This document shows, piece after piece, positions 59,443 through 64,000 of a stretch of DNA of 64,000 bases; position 1 is the first letter of the stretch, and every line of letters begins with the position of its first letter. The position numbers were made by a program, and so were the translations under genes. Under the pieces are notes generated by a model, which saw nothing but the letters and a program-made list of their open reading frames with translations, had not been told where the DNA came from and made no database searches. The DNA is from Pedobacter faecalis (GTDB taxonomy: Bacteria; Bacteroidota; Bacteroidia; Sphingobacteriales; Sphingobacteriaceae), in contig NZ_JARXOW010000001.1 in the NCBI RefSeq assembly GCF_030182585.1, positions 2,232,001-2,296,000 of the forward strand, in the 5' to 3' direction.

Positions 59443-62331
59443 ATGAAACCATTTTTACAGGAAGTTGCAGAAGATCTTACTGCCCGTTTCCCTAACCAGT
59501 TGCAGCATTGCGCCATCATTTTCAACAATAAGCGACCTGCAGTTTATATGCAGAAGTATATGGCCGACATCATCCGGAAGCCATTCTTTAGTCCCGCATT
59601 TTTCACAATACAGGAATTCTTTGCCAGATCGACCCAACTTAAAACGGCCGACTTCTATATGCAGTTTTTCACCCTGCACAGAATCTATAATGCGCTGCTG
59701 AAGGAAGAAGGTATGGAACCACTCAGCGGCAGTAAGTTCTTCCCGCTTGGGAAGATCATGCTGGCCGACTTTGCGCAGATCGATATAGACCTGGTAGATG
59801 CGAATAAACTTTACAGAGATATGGAAGATATCTCTGTAATCAACAAAGAATTTGACTACCTCAGTCCGGAGCAATACCAATTCCTGGCACAATTCTGGAC
59901 CTCTTATTCAGAAGGCAAACACAAAAAGCAACAAGAGCTTTTTATCAGAATGTGGCGCAGAATGCCTATACTGTATCATCGCTTTCATGAAGCGCTTACG
60001 GCACAGGGTAGCATTACTACGGGGCAGGTGTACCGGCAGCTGGCAGAGGATCCTGCACTGATCGCCAGGCTTTGTCAGGATTTCCAGAAAGGACAGATTG
60101 TCTTCGCCGGATTTAACGCGCTAAGCCGTGCCGAGATGCAGATATTCAAGATCCTCCAGGACATGGAAAAAGCGCTCTTCTATTTCGATGCAGACCCCTA
60201 TTACCTGGACGACACCCTGCAGGAGGCCGGATTGTTTCTACGCAGAAATATTCACCAGCTTGAATTGAAAAATGAGTTTGCCAACAGCCCCGGAATGATA
60301 AAAACGCAATTCCACGAAGTCAATGTATATCGGGTGCAGGGACAAAGTGCCCAGGCAAAAATACTCAACACCATCCTCGAGTCCGACTACCGCGATAACC
60401 GCGAGGTCGGTTCTACCGCTGTGGTACTCGCGGATGAATCCTTGCTTATTCCATCACTGCAGACAGTTCCGGCAGAGTTTGAGGGATCAACGATCGACTT
60501 GAATGTGACCATGGGATTCGCGCTCGCCGCCTCAAGCGTGTTTGGTTTGGCCGACCTCTGGTTGAGCTGCCAGTTGGAAATTCACAAATCCGGGGCGGTC
60601 TCCTATAAAAACCTGTCCGCATTTATGACTCATCCGCTTACCGGACTTAGTCAGACAATGCGCGATAAGATTAATACCGCCCTCCTGCTCGAAAAAGAAA
60701 TCGAAGTTCCTCAGGAAAGGCTGCTTCGGCAAAAAGGGCTCTTTGAAGTCTTCTTCAAAAGTGTTGCCGGCCCTGAAAAGAGCTCAGCAGAGATGCCACC
60801 AGTAAATCTCATTACACCGCTTCTAGACATAATTAACTTTCTGCTACAGCGCCTTTCAAGTTCAGGGAGATTAAGGAAAATAGATGCGGAACTTTTCGTC
60901 AAAACCATTCAGGAGTTAAACAGATTACATGACACCTTATCAAAGTATCTGCAGGAGGAAGAGCTCAGCTTTACTGTTTCACTGGTGCGTAAGGCACTAA
61001 TGAGCATTTCCGTACCGCTCAGCGGTGATCCGCTGAAAGGCATACAAGTGATGGGGCTGCTGGAGACAAGAAACCTCAATTTCGATAAAGTGGTGTTTCT
61101 GGGATTCAACGAAGGTATTGTACCCAAGGCGTCTACCGGGACCAGCTTCATTCCCGATAGCCTGCGAAGAGTCTACGGGCTGCCTGTCCTTGAAAATCAG
61201 GATGCGATCTCGGCTTATATGGTTTACCGGCTGATACAACGGGCTGGCAACATCAACTTCGTGTATAACAGCCTAACCGACGAGTCGGCTTCAGGCGAAC
61301 CAAGCAGGATTTTGAAACAACTCGCTTATGAAAGCGGGTTTAAATTCAATTATTATTCGCTCGACTTGAATGTGCGGACTGAACCGCAGCGGGAGATACA
61401 GATTGAAAAACAAGGTAATGCCGCCATACAGGCTAGTCTGCAGCGGTATTTGAGTCATCAGCGCACGCTTTCGCCATCGGCGCTGACCCAATACATCCTC
61501 AACCCAATCGATTTCTTTTTTAACTATATCGCGGGCATCCGGGAGCCCAAAGAGGTCACCTCCGTCGTAGAAGCGAATGAGGTAGGCTCCATTCTACATA
61601 AGGTGATGGAATACTTCTATGAAGATGCGCTTGGCCAGGAAATAACTGCCGAAGTGCTTCAGGTAAAAAGAAAGCAAATTCCGGCGCTGACCGAAAAAGC
61701 CTTTGCCGCAGTTATTTTCAATGACCCGCGCAGAACTGTAGCGTTTAAGGGGATGCAAAAAGTCATTCTTGCTATTGTGGAGGCTTATGTCAACATCATT
61801 GCCGACCAGGATGCCTCCCAGGCTCCTTTTCACATCCTGAGTCTGGAACAAAAAGTAGAAGCTGAGATCAGCTTTTCCCTTCATGGCAAAGAAGCGAGTA
61901 TCAAAATTGGCGGAATAATCGACCGGGTTGATTATAAAGACGGCGTAACCAGGATCGTTGACTATAAGACGGGCAGCGACAAACTGAGCTACAAAGACAT
62001 TCCCGGGCTGTTTGATACGGACGGAAAATACGTCAACAAGGCACTGGTGCAGACATTGCTGTACACCTGCATCTATGAAATCTCCTCCGGCAAGAAAGCT
62101 GTCGAACCAAACCTGTACATCGTAAAAACGATGAGCCAGGAAGGTGTCTGGTTCAAGTCGGGCCGTCAGACCCTCACTGGCGCATACCTGGAAGAAGTTA
62201 AACAGCAATTCATGGAAGGCCTCAGGGAGAAACTCTCCGAACTGTTCGGCTCCCCCTATTTCCAGGCAAGTCTGATCGAAGACAACTACAAGTATTCGAT
62301 CTACAAAACCCTGTTTGGCAGGCAGGTCTGA
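59443..62331 (+). CDS. AddB-like PD-(D/E)XK nuclease/inactivated helicase
   Basis: Encodes 962 residues from the ATG at 59443 (a TTG three codons earlier is also possible). The long N-terminal part is a degenerate UvrD-type helicase, and the C-terminus has a RecB-type nuclease with KIGGIIDRVDYKDGVTRIVD and DYKTGS. In AddB from other bacteria four cysteines bind an iron-sulfur cluster; here the usual CP site reads YILNPIDFFF and the C-terminal cysteine triad region reads EDNYKYSIYKTLFGR, so none of the ligands is present. Its likely partner is the preceding AddA-like protein. Confidence 0.85.
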   Translation: MKPFLQEVAEDLTARFPNQLQHCAIIFNNKRPAVYMQKYMADIIRKPFFSPAFFTIQEFFARSTQLKTADFYMQFFTLHRIYNALLKEEGMEPLSGSKFFPLGKIMLADFAQIDIDLVDANKLYRDMEDISVINKEFDYLSPEQYQFLAQFWTSYSEGKHKKQQELFIRMWRRMPILYHRFHEALTAQGSITTGQVYRQLAEDPALIARLCQDFQKGQIVFAGFNALSRAEMQIFKILQDMEKALFYFDADPYYLDDTLQEAGLFLRRNIHQLELKNEFANSPGMIKTQFHEVNVYRVQGQSAQAKILNTILESDYRDNREVGSTAVVLADESLLIPSLQTVPAEFEGSTIDLNVTMGFALAASSVFGLADLWLSCQLEIHKSGAVSYKNLSAFMTHPLTGLSQTMRDKINTALLLEKEIEVPQERLLRQKGLFEVFFKSVAGPEKSSAEMPPVNLITPLLDIINFLLQRLSSSGRLRKIDAELFVKTIQELNRLHDTLSKYLQEEELSFTVSLVRKALMSISVPLSGDPLKGIQVMGLLETRNLNFDKVVFLGFNEGIVPKASTGTSFIPDSLRRVYGLPVLENQDAISAYMVYRLIQRAGNINFVYNSLTDESASGEPSRILKQLAYESGFKFNYYSLDLNVRTEPQREIQIEKQGNAAIQASLQRYLSHQRTLSPSALTQYILNPIDFFFNYIAGIREPKEVTSVVEANEVGSILHKVMEYFYEDALGQEITAEVLQVKRKQIPALTEKAFAAVIFNDPRRTVAFKGMQKVILAIVEAYVNIIADQDASQAPFHILSLEQKVEAEISFSLHGKEASIKIGGIIDRVDYKDGVTRIVDYKTGSDKLSYKDIPGLFDTDGKYVNKALVQTLLYTCIYEISSGKKAVEPNLYIVKTMSQEGVWFKSGRQTLTGAYLEEVKQQFMEGLREKLSELFGSPYFQASLIEDNYKYSIYKTLFGRQV

Positions 62332-62356
62332 GCAAACGAAAAGCCTGTCTTGAAGC

Positions 62357-62387
62357 TTGCATTTGAAAGCAATTTTATCTAAGTTTG
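62357..62387 (+). promoter_or_regulatory. Promoter for pdhB
   Basis: TTG (62357-62359), 20 nt, TAAGTTTG (62380-62387), an exact -7 match, 25 nt before the ATG at 62413. Confidence 0.55.
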
Positions 62388-62412
62388 CCCACAATAAACA
62401 TTTGAATATACA

Positions 62413-63399
62413 ATGAGAGAGATTCAATTCAGAGAAGCTTTACGTGAGGCCCTTAGTGAAGAAATGCGTAAGAACGAAAACGTGTTTTTGATGGGTGAAG
62501 AAGTTGCGCAATATAATGGAGCTTATAAGGTTAGTCAGGGTATGCTTGACGAATTTGGCGATAAACGCGTAATCGACACCCCTATTGCTGAGCTTGGTTT
62601 CGCAGGTATTGGTATTGGTGCTGCAATGAATGGTCTTATTCCGGTTGTCGAGTTTATGACATTCAACTTCTCTCTTGTTGCTATCGACCAGATTATTAAC
62701 GGCGCAGCCAAAATGCTTTCCATGAGCGGCGGGCAGTTTTCGGTACCGATCGTATTCCGCGGCCCTACTGGCAATGCCGGTCAACTGGGGGCACAGCACT
62801 CACAAAACTTTGAGAACTGGTATGCAAACTGTCCAGGTCTTAAGGTGGTTGTTCCCGCTACACCATATGACGCCAAAGGCTTGTTAAAGCAATCTATCCT
62901 TGATCCTGATCCGGTGATCTTCATGGAATCTGAGGTAATGTACGGCGACAAAGGTGAGGTGCCTGAAGGTGAGTATTACCTCCCCCTCGGCAAAGCCAAT
63001 ATCGTTAAGGAAGGCAGCGATGTAACGTTGGTTACTTTCGGTAAAATGCTGAGCCGTGTGGTTAACCCAGCGGTAGAGCTGCTGACAAAAGAGGGCGTTA
63101 ATGTTGAGGTCATCGACCTGCGTACCGTACGTCCTATTGACTACGAGACAATCATCAACTCTGTTAAAAAAACCAACCGTTTGGTTATTGTTGAAGAAGC
63201 ATGGCCGCTGGCGTCAATATCTTCAGAAATCGCGTTCAATGTGCAAAAGAACGCCTTCGATTACCTGGATGCACCGGTGCTTCGCATCACCTGCGCTGAT
63301 GTGCCGCTGCCATACGCACCTACACTCATCGCAGCAAGTTTGCCTAACGCAGAGAAGGTAGTGAAGGCTGTAAAAGAAGTGATGTACGTCACTAAATAA
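62413..63399 (+). CDS. pdhB: Pyruvate dehydrogenase E1 component beta subunit
   Basis: Encodes 328 residues, the standard size. REIQFREALREALSEEM at 2-18, FLMGEEVAQYNGAYKVS, TPIAELGFAGIGIGAAMNGL, FRGPTGNAGQLGAQHSQ and EVIDLRTVRPIDYETI match PdhB (transketolase-like, C-terminal domain). With the alpha subunit, encoded elsewhere, it decarboxylates pyruvate using thiamine diphosphate. It has its own promoter and terminator. Confidence 0.97.
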   Translation: MREIQFREALREALSEEMRKNENVFLMGEEVAQYNGAYKVSQGMLDEFGDKRVIDTPIAELGFAGIGIGAAMNGLIPVVEFMTFNFSLVAIDQIINGAAKMLSMSGGQFSVPIVFRGPTGNAGQLGAQHSQNFENWYANCPGLKVVVPATPYDAKGLLKQSILDPDPVIFMESEVMYGDKGEVPEGEYYLPLGKANIVKEGSDVTLVTFGKMLSRVVNPAVELLTKEGVNVEVIDLRTVRPIDYETIINSVKKTNRLVIVEEAWPLASISSEIAFNVQKNAFDYLDAPVLRITCADVPLPYAPTLIAASLPNAEKVVKAVKEVMYVTK

Positions 63400-63422
63400 C
63401 GCCAATTACTTAAAGAAAATAT

Positions 63423-63455
63423 AATCCCGCTGGTGCAAGCCGGCGGGATTTTTTC
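63423..63455 (+). terminator. Intrinsic terminator of pdhB
   Basis: AATCCCGCTGG (63423-63433) pairs with CCGGCGGGATT (63440-63450) over 11 bp with one G-U and a 6-nt loop, then a T-run. Confidence 0.85.
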
Positions 63456-63457
63456 GT

Positions 63458-63465
63458 TAATTTTG
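63458..63465 (+). promoter_or_regulatory. Candidate -7 element for tex
   Basis: TAATTTTG, exact consensus, 10 nt before the tex ATG; the upstream -33 position falls in the pdhB terminator without a match, and the leader would be very short. Confidence 0.3.
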
Positions 63466-63475
63466 GCGCCATCTT

Positions 63476-64000
63476 ATGTCAATTGAAAAAATGAGCAATC
63501 ACACCAAGATCATCGCAGCAGAACTGAATCTGACCGTTCAGCAGATTGAAGCGACTACCTCGTTACTAGATGAAGGGGCAACGGTACCCTTCATCTCCCG
63601 ATATCGGAAAGAAATGACCGGTAGTCTGGATGAAGTTCAGATAGCGTTGATCCGCGACCGGGTGCAGCAGCTGAGGGATCTTGATAAGCGCCGCGAAGCC
63701 ATTTTAAAAGCACTGACGGCATTGGATAAGCTGAGCCCCGAACTTGAAAAACAGATCAATGCAGCAGTAACCATTGCAGAAATAGAAGACATTTACCTGC
63801 CTTATAAGCCCAAGCGCAAAACACGTGCTTCCGAGGCAAGAAAGAAGGGTCTTGAACCCTTGGCAACACTGATATTTCAGCAGGGCAAACAGGATCCTGT
63901 AGCTGAAGCTGAAGGATTTATCAATGTCGACCTTGGCGTACCTGCTGCCGAGGAGGCTCTGGCCGGTGCACGCGACATCATAGCAGAATGGATAAATGAG
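63476..64000 (+). CDS. tex: Tex-family RNA-binding transcription accessory protein (partial, N-terminus only)
   Basis: The frame is open from 63476 to the window end (175 codons) and would continue beyond it. The N-terminal Tex domain is recognised from TVQQIEATTSLLDEGATVPF, ISRYRKEMTGSLDEVQIALI, DRVQQLRDLDKRREAILKAL and IEDIYLPYKPKRKTRASEAR. Tex proteins bind RNA through a C-terminal S1 domain and affect transcription elongation; the catalytic parts are outside the window. An ATG at 63491 is an alternative start. Confidence 0.93.
   Translation, partial: MSIEKMSNHTKIIAAELNLTVQQIEATTSLLDEGATVPFISRYRKEMTGSLDEVQIALIRDRVQQLRDLDKRREAILKALTALDKLSPELEKQINAAVTIAEIEDIYLPYKPKRKTRASEARKKGLEPLATLIFQQGKQDPVAEAEGFINVDLGVPAAEEALAGARDIIAEWINE

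Noticed and set aside
61594..62427. 277-residue open frame on the minus strand within the addB-like gene
   Set aside because: It is the antisense shadow of a clear PD-(D/E)XK nuclease frame, with no recognisable motif or own start context.
1..64000. CRISPR array, transposon, prophage or rRNA operon
   Set aside because: No regularly spaced repeats, transposase, integrase, phage or rRNA sequence was found in the window.

Overview
The window is chromosomal DNA from a member of the phylum Bacteroidota, most likely the Sphingobacteriaceae (Pedobacter/Mucilaginibacter-like). The pointers are gldD, an exbB-exbD-exbD-tonB-PstS-TPR cluster, the futalosine menaquinone genes mqnB/mqnD, a fused NagB/PIG-L protein, phylum-typical UvrD/AddB-like recombination proteins, and repeated exact or near-exact matches to the Bacteroidota promoter (-33 TTTG or TTG, 17-20 nt, -7 TAnnTTTG). 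Genus and species cannot be fixed from the sequence alone. Genes are densely packed, no gene-free stretch exceeds 300 nt, and I see no transposase, phage gene, CRISPR array or rRNA.

Layout. 1-3.8 kb: start of the complex I operon (nuoABCDEF on the minus strand, nuoF cut by the window edge), with a hairpin/U-tract between nuoA and nuoB. 3.8-9.8 kb: TonB energy-transducing operon (exbB, exbD, exbD, tonB, a small membrane protein, a PstS-like lipoprotein, a TPR protein). 10-13 kb: pckA, a YciH/SUI1 factor and a lipid kinase. 13-15 kb: metK behind a SAM-II-type riboswitch, a small conserved protein and tRNA-Asp. 15-20 kb: prfA, lpxH, a ferredoxin reductase/ferredoxin pair, an S41 protease and a CsbD-like protein. 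20.5-29.6 kb: amino-sugar recycling genes anmK and nagB-PIG-L, divergent around a repeat-rich region, then an M16 peptidase, a GH10-like lipoprotein/secreted hydrolase and a coiled-coil membrane protein. 29.6-35.3 kb: a 1239-residue membrane histidine kinase, fabD, folE and a QueD/PTPS homologue.

35.4-42.8 kb: mqnB and mqnD, then a minus-strand operon comA-aroE-gldD-MBL hydrolase-FtsX-type permease-lipoprotein, and a TPR protein. 43-48.9 kb: a SNF2 helicase, a divergent pair of lipid genes (APP1-like phosphatase and a second DAG-kinase-like protein), a TonB-C protein and rbfA. 48.9-53.1 kb: hflX and a short trp cluster (trpE-trpG-trpC, no trpD) preceded by a short Trp-containing leader ORF and an intrinsic terminator, i.e. 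a transcription attenuator. 53.1-64 kb: a four-helix membrane protein, an outer-membrane beta-barrel, a NagZ-like GH3 enzyme, an AddA/AddB-like helicase-nuclease pair, pdhB and the start of tex.

The genes are mainly housekeeping: complex I with menaquinone synthesis (mqnB, mqnD) for respiration, peptidoglycan sugar recycling (GH3, AnmK, NagB-PIG-L), one-carbon/methionine control (metK riboswitch), aromatic amino acids (aroE, trp) and cell-envelope functions. The most interesting non-coding signals are the trp attenuator with a nearly leaderless leader ORF, the SAM-II aptamer with an extra hairpin, a three-copy helically spaced 11-mer between anmK and nagB, and an intra-operon terminator at nuoB that an internal promoter could bypass. 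The most interesting protein observations are a NagB domain with Thr at a normally catalytic Asp position, and an AddB-like nuclease that lacks the cysteines of the usual iron-sulfur cluster.
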